Shown one piece after another: positions 22,292 through 33,453 of a stretch of 64,000 bases of DNA. Location of the stretch: contig CM065388.1 in assembly GCA_033060915.1 (NCBI GenBank), positions 34,895,001-34,959,000 on the forward strand, read 5' to 3'. The first letter of the stretch is position 1. Each line of letters begins with the position of its first letter. Under the pieces are notes generated by a model. The model saw nothing but the letters and a program-made list of their open reading frames with translations. It was not told the origin of the DNA and did no database searches. Origin of the DNA: Euryodendron excelsum. Taxonomy: Eukaryota; Streptophyta; Magnoliopsida; Ericales; Pentaphylacaceae. Made by a program: the position numbers and the translations under genes.

Positions 22292-22829
22292 TCAAGGAAT
22301 TATGTCCCTAGATTTGACATGGTCACAATCTAACCGATCATATGGCTTGCTTGAAGCAAGAGTTTTTTCAATAGGATTCTCGAAAAATTCACTCTCAAAG
22401 TACTCTTGCACCATAGACTCAATATAGTTTACTTCTCTGATGTCCTCATAGTCTCTTGGTTGTTTTTCAATTGAAAGGATATTCATGTCGATAGTCATAT
22501 TCCCAAATAACAACTTTAATAGCCTATTTCTACAATGGATTACGGCGTTACAAGCGGTTAGGAATGGTCGTCCTAAATTAACAGGAATTTGGGAATGAGC
22601 ACTAATGCTCTCAACCGGTTGTGTATCTAACACAAAGAAATCCATTGAATAGTAAAACTTATGTATTTGAATGAGAACATCCTCTATAATACCCCTAGAA
22701 ACCTTAATAGATTTGTCAGCTAGTTGCAAGGTAACACGTGTAAGGCACAACTCACTTAATCTGAGTTATTGATAAACAGAAGAAGTAAGTAGATTGACAC
22801 TTGCTCCTAGATCAAGAAGGGCTCAATTT
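22292..22829 (-). pseudogene. Aspartic protease (Athila-like)
   Basis: The active-site motif ALLDLGASVNLL reads at about 22826-22790 on the minus strand, followed by a stop at 22768-22766 (Gln to stop), and then the conserved TRVTLQLADKSIKV, GIIEDVLIQI, VLDTQPV and VNLGRPFLTACNAVIHCRN. Retroelement proteases cleave the polyprotein. The downstream linker runs to 22292, with DIIP at the end of the frame. Decayed but easily recognised. Confidence 0.82.
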
Positions 22830-22837
22830 TTCTTATT

Positions 22838-23954
22838 TCACTTGCTTCGGTGGAGACTTACATTATAAATCGCACTTTGGCTCTCATTCATGAAGGCAGT
22901 TTCCTTGACATGCAACCTCCTTTCCATAGTACACAAGTCTTTCAAGAATTTGGCATAGGAGGGAATTTGCTTAATGACATCTAAGATTGGAATGTTGACC
23001 TTGACTTGCTTAAATACTTCGTAAATTTCAGAATTCAGAAGCTCATATTTTAGTTTGGCCCATCTATGAGGAAACGGGACATATTTCACAATATCAATGC
23101 CCTCATCTTTAGATGCTCTAGTTAGTTCTAAAACTGGCTCAACTTTCTTTTTCTCTTTCTCACTCTCATCTTTTTCTCTTTCATGTTCTCTCACATCTTT
23201 ACTCCCTTCATCACTAACTTCAAGAATTTCCTTTTTAGGTGGAATGGTTTTATTAATGATTTTTCCGCTCCTTAGGGTTGTGATGGATTGGACTTGTTCA
23301 TGACTAGATTGAGGATTAGTCCTCACTTCGGTCATGTTTACTTGCCTTGTGGGATTTGGATTTGGTTGCTGTTGAGATGGAAGTCTCCCCAACGCTTGTT
23401 GAGTCAAAGCTTGTGTCAAGTTAGACATTTTCTTTGCTATGTCCTCCAACATCCTAGTGTGTTGGTTTAACAACTTGTCCTGCCTATCCACCCAATTATT
23501 GACTCCTCTCATACCATTTTTCAATTGATGAACATTATATTCTAAAGGTCTCCTATGAGGGGGTTGATATGTATTAGGTTGGGGTTGGAAAAGCATGGAT
23601 TGTTGAGCTTGAACCGGTTGGGATTGAAATTGTTAAGGGTTTTGAGGCCATCTTTAGAATGCATGAGGATTTGAAGGACCCTTGTTTCTCCACCGAAAGT
23701 TTGGGTGATTTCACCATCCAAAGTTGTAAATGTTTGAGAAAGTGTTCCCCCTGATTTATTGGTCACTATATGTACCCCGATATTGACCAACCACATTAGC
23801 TTGGCCATGCAAGGCTTCCTTGAAACCTGGTATAATTGGACATACAGCAGTTTCATATTCTATTGTACCACAAATTAAACAACTCTCTTCCCTAGGAGAC
23901 TCACTATTCATAACATTGCCCTTAATTATCTCTATGGCTTCTAACTTACGGGTA
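22838..23954 (-). pseudogene. gag C-terminal half with zinc knuckle (Athila-like)
   Basis: Begins at a knuckle-like motif near 23885-23845, CLICGTIEYETAVC, in which the His of the CCHC pattern is a Tyr. A frameshifted stretch follows, then a long open frame (23596-22838). That frame is rich in Gln, Pro and Asn and has a predicted helix (MRGVNNWVDRQDKLLNQHTR). After it come a charged REHEREKDESEKEKKKVEP tract and IPILDVIKQIPSYAKFLKDL, the hallmark joining gag to protease in Athila elements. Upstream it is cut at 23955 by the copia-like solo LTR. Confidence 0.82.
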
Positions 23955-23959
23955 TTTGC

Positions 23960-26119
23960 TGTTGACTCAAGGTTGACCCTATGTTAATTTTGATGATAAC
24001 TAAACCTTGTGTTATTTTACTAATGAATCTACTTAGTGTGTAGATTAACAAGGTTCATACTTTAGATTTAAAGTTCAATTTTAAATCTAATACATGTCAC
24101 AGAGAATACACAACAAATTCGAGATCAAGCAATGAATTCCAAGAGCTATGCAATGAACCAAACACAGGAGTGATGCCTATCTCTACTTCAAACAAATGTT
24201 CTACATTCGAAGAGATTGAATGTGTTCAAATGAAGCTTCTATCAAGTATGCATAGACTCAATGAAGATTGATTTGCACTCAAGAATGAAGAAGACTTCAT
24301 TAGAATGTGCAATGATCAGTTGGAGATGAATTGATTGTTGAAGATGTTAAAAATGCTCAAGAGAAAACTTCATCAAATATGCAAAATTCAGTTCCAGCTT
24401 ATGTGATTAAAGTTGCCTGAGAAGAAGGCTCACAATAATTGTCTGATCTCTACATGGAATCCAAGTGAAGAATTCTTCTATAATATAAAGAATCAATGAA
24501 GGCTAGATGTATGAAGAGATTTCATCAACCCTGCAAAAGTCTCATTAAAGTAATTTTAAAGAAGAAAGAAGAATTGCTAGCAAAGGGAAAAAATAAAAAA
24601 TGAAGCATTGTGAAGCTCTACATATTGAGAAAACTTGGCATTGAAAGAAAGTGTTCTACAATGATACAAGAAGCTTTGCAAATTAAGAAGAAAAGATGAA
24701 CATTGATCTAATAAAGCTCTTACAGTTTGAGAGTCAAGAGAAGCTCAATATCCAATGATTGATTCAATCCAAATTGAATAGAAGTTAACTCTGATGAGTT
24801 AAAGAGATTTGATTGATCATCATACCCAAAGAAATACTCTTTAAAGATCTTATACCAGTGCTGTGATAAGCTGGATCATTAGAAGTCAGAAAACAGATTT
24901 CTCGGCAATAAGAGGACTCATGGAAATGAGGAGTCGCCTTTTGATCACAGAAGTAAAAGGCCTGAAGACAACATGAACAATGAGTGGACTCATGGAAATG
25001 AGGAGTTGCCTCTTGATCACAGAAGCAAAAGGCCTGAAGACAAAATGAACAATGAGCGGACTCATGAAAAATGAAGAGTTGCCTCTTGATCACAAAAGCA
25101 AAAAGCCTAGAGACCAAGTAGACAATGAGGGGACTCATTGAAATGAAGAGTCGCCTCATGGAGATAGACGTAAAGGCTTGAAGATGGCATGATCAATGAA
25201 GAGACTCATGAAGATGAAGAGTCGCCTCATGACAACAGAAGTAAAAGGCTGAAAATTAAATGAACAAAGAGCGGACTCTTAAAGATGAAGAGTCACCTCA
25301 TGACAGCAGAAGCCAAAGATACGAAGACAGAATGAACAAGGAGTCGCCTTATTGTTATGAAGAGCGGACTCATGAAGTCAGTGAACAACATCTGGTAAAT
25401 GCAGAAGTAGAAAGTGTCGACTCCACAAGCCTGGAGCCGACTCCTTGGATATAACGGCTATTTTTCTTAACGTTATAACGGACTAGACGTGCATTAATGA
25501 AGCCCAACAACCTCTAATGGATGGAATCAATACAGGAGTTTATATACAAGCTTCTAGCTGTATTTATACAAGAGATGAGAGATAAAAATAAGATCAAACT
25601 GACTGATTCACCGAAAACCTTGAATATTTTTCTTGTCTTCATCTGTGAGCTCTGATTGTAAAATCTACTCTTGCGAGAGAGTGTGTTAGTAACTTGTATA
25701 CTTTTATACACCTGTAAGGGAGAGTTTGAGAGTTCTCTTAAGAAAGAAAAACTCTTGTAAGTTTGAGTGGAGCTTGGACAAAACCACTTGGAGATTGAAG
25801 AACTCGGTGAGGAGTTCTTGTGTATAGTGAGCTGAGCACTTTGTCAATCAGTAGCCCATTTGTAATTGGTGATTACATAGTGGAAGAAAACTTCAAGGAG
25901 GTCTTGGGGTGAGGACGTAGACCACAGTTTGTGGTTGAACCTCGGTAAATCTGTGTGTTCTTTCTTATGCTTTGTTTTCTTTCCTTTTTCTAATTATATT
26001 GCATTGCATATAGATTGATTATTGTTACATTTGTTAGATCACTTTTAATTAATCTTAATTGTTATTTATCTTCGAAAAACCCAATTCACCCCCCTCTTGG
26101 GTTGTCTTTTGGGCCAACA
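23960..26119 (+). mobile_element. Copia-like solo LTR, copy 1 of 2
   Basis: 2,160 bp, starting TGTTGACTCAAGGTTGACCC and ending TTTTGGGCCAACA, flanked by a perfect 5-bp duplication TTTGC (23955-23959 and 26120-26124). A TATA-like TTTATATA lies at 25539-25546. The 3' end carries CAATTCACCCCCCTCTTGGG, a typical plant Ty1/copia U5 end. No coding sequence; the short ORFs (for example 24785-25159) come from a 72-bp repeat. It interrupts the Athila-like gag. The second copy at 30711-32854 is in the opposite orientation with its own duplication, so both are solo LTRs of one family. The copia assignment is inferred from the end sequence. Confidence 0.85.
24880..25385 (+). repeat. 72-bp tandem array in copia-like LTR
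   Basis: Six to seven units starting GGACTCATGGAAATGAGGAG, spaced 70-73 bp (24914, 24986, 25058, 25131, 25201, 25272), ending in degenerate copies. It lies in U3, upstream of the TATA-like box. A comparable array of the same unit is in the other copy at 31460-31870. Confidence 0.9.
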
Positions 26120-26124
26120 TTTGC

Positions 26125-27053
26125 AGCTATTCTAGCATTCAAACCATCCACTTGATTAAGCTGAAATGTTACCCTAGGCTTAGACTCATGATTTTGGGTC
26201 CCAGTTATGGCCCAATCTCTAGCCAAATTCGCTAAGTAATCAAAGAAGTCATACACTTCAGATAGGTCTTTGTCATATAAAGTCCCTGCGCACATAGACT
26301 CAACAAATTGCTTTAGTTGTGGAGTCAATGATGAATAGAAAGTATTTATGATATGCTAATTGGTGAAACCATGATGTGGACAGGCACTCAACAAATATTT
26401 GAATCTCTCCTACCATTGGAAGAACGATTCACTAGATACAGGGACAAATTGAGAGATTTGGCAATGAATCGCCTTAGTTTTATGCCCAGGGAAAATTTTT
26501 TTCAAGAATTCTGTCTGAAGATCTTGCCAAGAATGAATAGACCTAGGCCTCAGTGAATTGAACCATGTAGTTTTAAAAGTACAACTTCCCTTGGGTAAGA
26601 ATTATTAAAGAATATAGGGCATACATCCTCAAAATCTTTTATGTGTTGTTATGATTTTTCAGAATCAAAACTATGGAATGGGTTCAATAGTAGGATCATT
26701 TCTAACTTTAAAATCATTGTGGTCTGATGCACAGGAAGAATGATACAAGAGGTAGAGGCTTGCCTAACGGGATTCAGATAATTCCTGAGAGATCTATGGG
26801 GAGGATCGCCATGTGCACTCTCGCTTTCAGGTACATTATTTGGATTTCACGGGTTAGGATTCACAGGTGGTTGATGAGTAAATTCTTCCACCTTTGGGAT
26901 AGAACTAGAACCTTGGTAAACTAACTGAATGTTTAGAACAGGAGTCCTAAATAGGGAAAGAATATGGCGGATTAGAGAAAGATCACTAGACGAGTCAATG
27001 CTCACTAATCGTCCATGCATATCCCTAATGCATCCATCATAAAACACAAACAC
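26125..27053 (-). pseudogene. gag N-terminal half (Athila-like)
   Basis: Minus-strand frames include LTPQLKQFVESMCAGTLYDK and SEVYDFFDYLANLARDW (26340-26200), which match the capsid core of Athila-type gag. Upstream is a decayed ACPHHGFTN motif, followed by a stop (26358-26356) where relatives have Trp. The N-terminal frame 27053-26847 holds a GRLVSIDSSSDLSLIRHIL stretch and ends Pro/Asn-rich. Frameshifts break the middle. The 3' half of gag continues at 23954, on the other side of the solo LTR. Confidence 0.75.
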
Positions 27054-27370
27054 GGACCTTATAAGTCAGAATGTTGGGCTAAAAATCCAAATGGGCCACC
27101 GACAAAATGGAAATGAGAAGAGAATATAGTATTAACAGCTCTCAAAGCTAAGGAAATGGAAGGTTACCTACCTAGAGGGATGCGGGCAGAGTAACGAATG
27201 GGGCACTTCTAGAGTCAACTAAAGACAAGATACTAAAAAATAAATAATAATCAATAGATAATAAGAAAAAAATAAAAGAAAACAAAACAAAAAATTACAA
27301 CAATCTACTAAAATACCTGCACACAAAAACAATAAAAGAAACAAATGTTAGACAAGTTAATAACAACGTT

Positions 27371-27551
27371 ATGGTAACTTTAGTGAGCGGCGCCGATCTA
27401 AATAGACGGTGAATCAGCTCGAAATAAAGTTATCCACAATAATCAAATAAAAAATAAAAAATAAAAAATAAATATATATATGAAGCTATATGGTCACCAT
27501 ATCAAGTGGCGCCGACCTAAATAAGCGGTGAATCAACTTGACAAAGAAACC
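27371..27551. repeat. Duplicated ~62-bp leader block near the Athila-like 5' end
   Basis: Two related segments, 27371-27434 and 27490-27551, share ATGGT, GGCGCCGA, CTAAATA and CGGTGAATCA. They lie upstream of gag, where the primer binding site would be, and the shared TTTAGGTCGGCGCCA on the minus strand resembles the GGCGCC core of gypsy PBS sequences. Between them is A-rich low-complexity DNA. Which of the two, if either, was the PBS is uncertain. Confidence 0.5.
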
Positions 27552-27602
27552 ACAAAAAAAATCTGCAATAAAGTGCAAAAAATAAAATGTTAGAATGGTA
27601 AC

Positions 27603-30272
27603 TATAGCGCCCCAATTTTTAACCAAGCCCTATTAGCTCGAGAAAAAGCACAGTACTCTCTCGTTAGAACTCATCCTTCTACAAGGGCGAGTGCGACTAG
27701 ATTTGAATTAGAAATTAATTTGAACAAGGGCTTTTGAAAGAAGTTTGGAGTCATCACCTAACATAGTTAAATATATGTTAGGTCACTTAAAATTAAGTAT
27801 AATCCGAAGACTAAACTTAGATTTTTCAAAATCATTTTTGAAAGTGTCATTCTTAAGAAGGTTTTTTTGGAAAAGAAGTTTTTAGCAACTTTTTAAAATG
27901 TTTTAAAGCCCTTTTTGAAAACATGACTCCGAGTTGGTCTTTGAAACTTGAAATCTATCATTCGGGGGTTATTTATGTGTAAGGAAGATATCTTAACATC
28001 ATCACCCTGTCTTGCCTTTTCAGTACCTACATGTCTAATCACCCTTAGTTCACTCACTTGAGTCATTGATTACTAATTGTCTACCTGTATCCACTTTAGA
28101 GTTTTGAAAATGGGATTTGATCATCACTTTTTGGATGAATGATGCATTTTTTTTTTAAAAAATGTTTGAAAACAAAAAGTTTTGAAGTGATTTGGGATGA
28201 AAATTTTGACTTGATGGAAATTTTTGAAAAGGAAACTTGAGTTGAAATAAAAGTTATGTCTCCACCATTTAGGTTGCTTACGTATTTCATTTGACGAGAA
28301 TCAAGTCATTCGTAGTTTGGTCAAGGGCCTGATAGAAAAAAAGCACATTGGAGCCTTTGGAATGCTTTGAAGACACATTGAGGTCTTTGCAAAAAGAGAA
28401 CTTGAGGGTTTAGAAAAAAATGCCTTTGAAATATGACTTGGGATGTTTGAAGTGTTTTTGAATTCGGGTTTGAAGATGGTTTTTAAATATTTTTAAACAA
28501 CTCAAGGGAGTTTTGAAAATTCTTTGAAACAACTCAAGGGAGTTTTAGAAAGGTTTTTGAATAATTCAAGGGAGTTTTGAAAATGTTTCGAAGTCTTATT
28601 TTGAAAACTTTAGAGGTAGAGAGTTTGGATTGGAAATGCTCTTGTGAACTTGTCTTCAAAAGGCTTTTGAAAGTAGTTTTTGAATACCTTATGAAAGATA
28701 TATTTAATGTTTTCATCACCTTTAATAATTAGTCATTAAAGAACTAGATCCCTTTAGGGCAATGAGTTTTGAAAACGTGTTTGGAAAAGGGGCTAGAGAC
28801 TTCCCGTTGGGTTTTTAAAACTTTTGGGTTGTAAAACCCTTCTTGAATATCTCACTTATACTTGAACAATCCTAACCATGGAAGGATTAGGGTTGCTTCA
28901 AGAGCGTGATGTTTGAAAAAGACCTTTGAAAAAGGTTTTTGAAAAGCATTTAGGGTTCGATACCCTATATGGACCTTAGGAGGTCACACTTGATGTGTCA
29001 CTTTTTCTAAGGAAACCTTAACCATGAGAGGGTTAAGATCACCTTAGAGTTGTGAGCTGTGAAATCACTTTTGAAAATAGTCTTTGAAAAATGTTAAATG
29101 TCTAGCCATTTTAGTCAATACAAAGTTAACAGAACTTCTTAGAAGCATTTTTGAAGATAGAGTATAGGAGTATTTGAAAAGGTTTTGGAATTGATTTTTG
29201 AAATCTCAAGAGAGTAGAATGTTTTCTAAAGTATATTACGACAATGGTTTTGTATTGAAAGATCATTTGAAAATGTGTCTTTGAATTGGAATCTTGAAGC
29301 TTACTAACCTTGGTTGGGATGACTTAAGGTTAATTGACTTGGGTTAGGTTAACCTAGGGTTAAGGTGAATTAGGGTTAACTAACTAAGGTTAGGTTAACA
29401 TAGGGTTTGGTCGACCTAGGGTTAACTAACTTGGGTTAGGTTAACCTAAGTTTGGATAACTAGGGCTAAGTTAACCTAGGGTTAGGACAACTAGAGTCAA
29501 GTTAACCTAGGGTTTGGACAACTTGGGTCAAGTTAGCCTAGGGTTTTAAAAGGTGGTTTTGAACTAGGGTTTAGATCTAGTGATTTTGGAATGGTGGTTT
29601 GGAACTAGGGTTTGGACCTAATAGTTTTGGAAATGTGGCTTTATGTATGAAACTTAAAAGTGTGTTTTGAAAACCATTTTATGAAAACCACTCAAGTGAG
29701 TGCTGGGTTCATATGGTTGGTATTTGAAAACACTCAAGAAAGGGTTGTCCTGGAACCATTTCAACCCTTAACTCAAGAGTGTAAACTTGTGAAAATCAAT
29801 ATTGAATAGATAGTTTTGAAGACTTCTTTGATTGAAAACTAAAGAGAATGAACCTTTGAAAATTATTTTTGAAAATGAGGTTTTGGAAAACCACTTTTAA
29901 AATGTTGAAAATCACTCTAAAGAATAAGGGTTCAAATGGTTGATTTGAAGGAAATCACTCCAAAGAGGACTCCATGGGATCATTCCAACCACAATATTCA
30001 AGAGAGAAAACTTCTAAAAATTAAGATGAAAATGGTAGTTTTAGAAAATCATGTTTATGCAAATTAAAGAGAATGAACTTTTGAGAACCCTTCTTGAAGG
30101 GGGTTGTTTTGAAAACCAATATTGGAGTGTAAAAAACCACTCTAATGAGCTAGGTTCCTATGTTAATAAATGAAGAGTCCACTCAAGAAAAGGTTCTATG
30201 AGGACCATTTCAACCACAAAATTTAAGAAAGCAAAACTTTGAAAATCATAGTGAAATATAATATTTGAAAAC
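27603..30272 (-). mobile_element. Giant LTR copy C, 3' half
   Basis: On the minus strand this ends TTGGGGCGCTATA at 27603, where copy D has TGGGGCGCAACA. Family blocks are visible: GTACTCTCTCGTTAGAACTC (27652-27671 on the plus strand), the tract around TTAGGTTGCTTACGTATTTC (28269-28288) and the 2.5-kb G-depleted body. It carries a GGTTAACC-type minisatellite (29290-29560) shared with copy D. It is split at 30273 by the Tat-like element and resumes at 42655. The terminal TG is decayed to TA. Confidence 0.8.
29290..29560 (-). repeat. GGTTAACC-type minisatellite in LTR copy C
   Basis: A degenerate array of ~40-bp units built from GGTTAGGTTAACCTAGGGTT and GACTTGGG, rich in the GGTTAACC palindrome. 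The matching array in copy D is at 59630-59930 on the opposite strand. Copies A and B lack it, so it defines a subfamily. Confidence 0.8.
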
Positions 30273-30710
30273 TATAAGTGGGATTTTCGAGAAGGTCGGT
30301 CGATCACTCGAACCAATATCGACGAGCGCCAACTTGCTGTAGAAAGACAGATAAGTTAAAATGGATCGACCTATTTTGGGCCGATCACACTCCGATGATT
30401 AAGTTAGTAATCTTCATCGAGAATCAAATGAATAAAGACAGTGTATGTGTGAAGTCAATTGTCCATACCTTACTCCTTGGGGCTTTGGTATTTATAATGT
30501 AAACGATGGAGTGTTCACCCTTGTGTCTACCCTAAGGTCATCATGACCTAACTCGTAGACCATATCATTCGTCTCCGACTGATCGGACATGGGTCTAGCT
30601 TTACCGCCATGCCAGAATCTAGCTTTACCGCTGTGCCAGAATCTGGCTAATCGGATGTAAGCATGGACATCACGCGGCAAGCCGCTGCCACATTAAATAT
30701 GGGTCATCTC

Positions 30711-32854
30711 TGTTGGTCCAATAGGCAACCCAAGAGGGGGGGTGAATTGGGTTTTTCGAATATTAATACAAGTTAAGATTAATTAAGATTAATCTAAACA
30801 ATATAGCAATGGTCAATCTATGTGCAAAGCAATGTTATCAATAGAAGAAAAGAAAATAGAGCAATAGAAGAGAGACACAGATTTACCGAGGTTCAACCAC
30901 AAACCGTGGTCTATGTCCTCACCCCAAGACCTCCGTGAAGCCTTCTTCCACTATGTAATCAACTATTACAAGATGGGCTGTTGATTGACAAAGTGCTCAG
31001 CTCACTCTACAAAGAACTCCTCACCGAGCTCTTCAATTCCCAAGTGGTTTTGTCCAAGCTCCGTTCAAACTTTACAAGAGTTTTGCTTTACACGAGAGAA
31101 CTCTCAAACTCTCGGTTACAAGTGTATAGGAGTATAAAACTCATAAACAAACTCTCTAGCAAGAGTAGATTTACAATCAAAGCTCACAAGAACAAAATAG
31201 GAAGAATGCTCAGGAATATCAGGTAGATCAGTGATTCTTATTTCTTGTTGTTTCTTCCTTTTGATTCTTGTATATAAATGCAGTTGGAGGCTAGTATATA
31301 TACCCTTGTATTCATTCCATCCATTGGAGGTGGTTGGGTATCATTAATGCGCGTTCAGTCCGTTATAACGTTAAGAAAAATAGCTGTTATAACAGAGGGA
31401 GTCGGCTCTAGGTCTATGGAGTCGACACTTCCTGCTTTTGCATTTACCAGACGATGTTCACTGAGTTCATGAGTCCACTCTTCATATCAATGAGGCGACT
31501 CCTCATTCATTCTGTTTTCAGACTTTCGGCTTCTGCTGTCATGAGGCGACACTTCATTATCAGGTGTCCGCTCATTGATCATATTATCTTCAAGCCTTTT
31601 GCTTCTGCTACCAGGAGGCAACACTTCATCTTCATGTGTCCGCTCATTGATCATCTTATCTTCAAGCCTTGACGTCTGTCTCCATGCGGCGACATTTCAT
31701 TACAATGTGTCCACTCATTGCCTACTTGGTCTCCAGGCTTTTTGCTTCTGTATGCAAGAGGCGACACCTCATTTCCATGAGTCCCCTCTTTGTTCAATTT
31801 GTCTCCAAGCCTTTTTGCGTCTGTGATCAGGAGGCGACTCCTCATTTCCATGAGTCCCCTCATTGCCCAGAATTCAGCTTTCAGATTTCTATTGATCAAG
31901 CTTATCAAAGCACTGGTATAAGAACTTCAAGGAGTATGTCTTTGGAGTATGATGATCAATCAAATCTTCCTAACTCATCAGAGTTAACATCTATTCAATT
32001 TTGGATTGAATCAATCATTGGATGTTGATCTTCTTCTTGAATCTCAAACTATCAAAGCTTCATTTGATCAAAGCTGAACTTTTCTTCTTCATTTGCAAAG
32101 CTCCTTCTATCATTGTAGGATATCTTCTTCAATGCCAATCTACCTCAAATGTGTGAAGCTTCACAATGCTTCAATTCTGATTTCCTCTCTTTGATAGCAA
32201 TTCTTCATTCTTCATTAAACTCACTTTACTGAGACCATTGCAGACTTGATAAAATCTATTCACACATCTAATCTTCATTGATCCTTTACATTGTAGAAGA
32301 ATACTTCACTTGGATTCCATGTAGAGATCAGATATTCATTGTGAGCCATCTTCTCAGCAACTTCAATCACATTGTCTTGAATTGGTCTTTAGCATACCAG
32401 ATGAGATCATCTCTTGAGCATTTTCCAAATTCTTCAACAACCAATACATCTTCAACTGAGCATTGCACCTCTTCAACTGATCTTCACAAATTCTGATGAA
32501 GTCTTTAGTCTGGTGCAAATTAGTCTTCATTGAAACTATGCACACTTGAAAGAAGCTTTAATTGAACACCTTCAATCTCTTCGAATGTAAGACATTTGCT
32601 TGAAGTAGAGATAGGCATCTTTTTCCAGTTTGGTTCATTACATAGCCCTTTGAATTCATTGCTTATTTTTTAAACTTGTTGTGCATTTTTCTTGACATGT
32701 ATTAGACTTAAGATTCAACTTTAAGTCTTAATTATGAGCTTTGTTAATCTACACACTAAGTAGATTCATTAGTAACATAACACAAGGTTTAGTTATCATC
32801 AAAATCAACATGGGAATTAACCTTGAGTCAACAAGGATCAACCTTAACTCAACA
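30711..32854 (-). mobile_element. Copia-like solo LTR, copy 2 of 2
   Basis: 2,144 bp. On the plus strand it starts TGTTGGTCCAATAGGCAACC and ends CCTTAACTCAACA, so the LTR itself is on the minus strand. It is flanked by a perfect 5-bp duplication ATCTC (30706-30710 and 32855-32859). It aligns along its length with 23960-26119 in reverse orientation, including the CCCAATTCACCCCCCC-type U5 end, TATA-like sequences near 31270-31305 and the 72-bp repeat array (31460-31870). It is non-coding and lies inside the 3' LTR of the Tat-like element, so it is the youngest layer at this site. Confidence 0.88.
31460..31870 (-). repeat. 72-bp tandem array in the second copia-like LTR
   Basis: About five diverged units containing GAGGCGACTCCTCATT and GAGTCC-type blocks, the reverse complement of the array at 24880-25385. 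Overlapping ORFs in several frames here are repeat artefacts. Confidence 0.85.
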
Positions 32855-33305
32855 ATCTCCGCATTAAATGTTGAGGTCAAAGCATTAAATGCTCTGATTA
32901 TACCTGTGCGTCGGGCTCACCGTGTTTGGCTTGGGCTCGGGGTCGGCATGTGGTTGGCAGTGCGAGCTTGGCCTCATTGCTGACCATTTGGGCTAACTCG
33001 TAGCCCAACTTTATTCACTTAATTTTTATTGGGCTTGACCGGGCGGACTAGGCTAGAATTCTTTGACCCACAATTGCGCCCAGCCCTTGCAGCCTTTTTG
33101 GCTCCTTCAAGGGTTAAGGGCCACGTTGGGTCATTATGTCGCTCCTTCATGTGCACTACCATTTCGACAGTTATTTGGCCACATGGATAGCATGGATTTA
33201 AAGCCGAAGTGATGAGACGGTAGGGCATTGATAGCCAATGTGGTATTCCACCATTACGACATGATTGCTACCGTTTCGCACAAATGAACCAGTGGCATGG
33301 GCAAG

Positions 33306-33313
33306 TATAAAGG
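33306..33313 (+). promoter_or_regulatory. TATA box for the antisense ORF
   Basis: TATAAAGG about 148 bp upstream of the ATG at 33454, on the strand opposite to gag-pol. It sits inside the element, beyond the 3' LTR border at 33072, so the antisense ORF may have had its own promoter. Spacing and sequence are good; function is inferred. Confidence 0.55.
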
Positions 33314-33453
33314 AGGGTGCCCTTTTCATTAATGGGCACTTGTTTACTTCGTCTTCTTGTCTGAGAGTATCCCTTGCTAACCCCCTCCACTGTAAGTCCT
33401 TTCTACGCCCATCTTTCTCTTTGTAAACTTTTCCATTCGACAGCTGTCCCCTA

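Larger units (their letters stand above)
14063..27551 (-). mobile_element. Athila-like Ty3/gypsy retrotransposon, decayed and interrupted
   Basis: Minus-strand gag-protease-RT-RNase H-integrase remains in the gypsy order. Lineage markers include a gag/protease linker motif (IPSYAKFLKDLCT), the protease DLGAS motif, an RT catalytic block FIDDFSVYG rather than YxDD, and an integrase reading GIDFMGPFPSSFG. No chromodomain is seen. These fit the Athila clade of non-chromoviral gypsy elements. It is interrupted by two solo LTRs, each with a perfect 5-bp target duplication (15125-20515 and 23960-26119); removing them leaves about 5.9 kb of element. The LTRs of this element were not identified with confidence. 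Confidence 0.8.
30273..33072 (-). repeat. 3' LTR of the Tat-like element (with nested insertion)
   Basis: On the minus strand it starts TGTGGGTCAAAGAATTC at 33072 and ends CACTTATA at 30273. It is interrupted by a 2.14-kb solo LTR at 30711-32854; without that it is about 650 bp, against 628 bp for the other LTR. A ~25-bp duplication (AATCTAGCTTTACCGC type, near 30595-30650) accounts for most of the extra length. Confidence 0.88.

Noticed and set aside
24785..24830. CTGATGAG motif resembling the hammerhead ribozyme core (24791)
   Set aside because: The CTGATGAG is present and conserved in the second copy (near 31972-31984, other strand), but I could not place a GAAA strand and three pairing stems around it. 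Chance occurrence inside the LTR is likely.
23960..26119. Autonomous or gene-carrying element
   Set aside because: No coding sequence apart from repeat-derived ORFs; TG/CA ends and the U5 signature indicate a solo LTR.
29290..29560. Telomere-like (TTTAGGG) interstitial repeat
   Set aside because: The array is of GGTTAACCTAGGGTT units with no run of perfect TTTAGGG, and it recurs at the homologous place in copy D, so it is an LTR minisatellite.
31454..32028. Cluster of ORFs rich in Ser/Phe/His
   Set aside because: All arise from the 72-bp tandem repeat of the copia-like LTR, on both strands.
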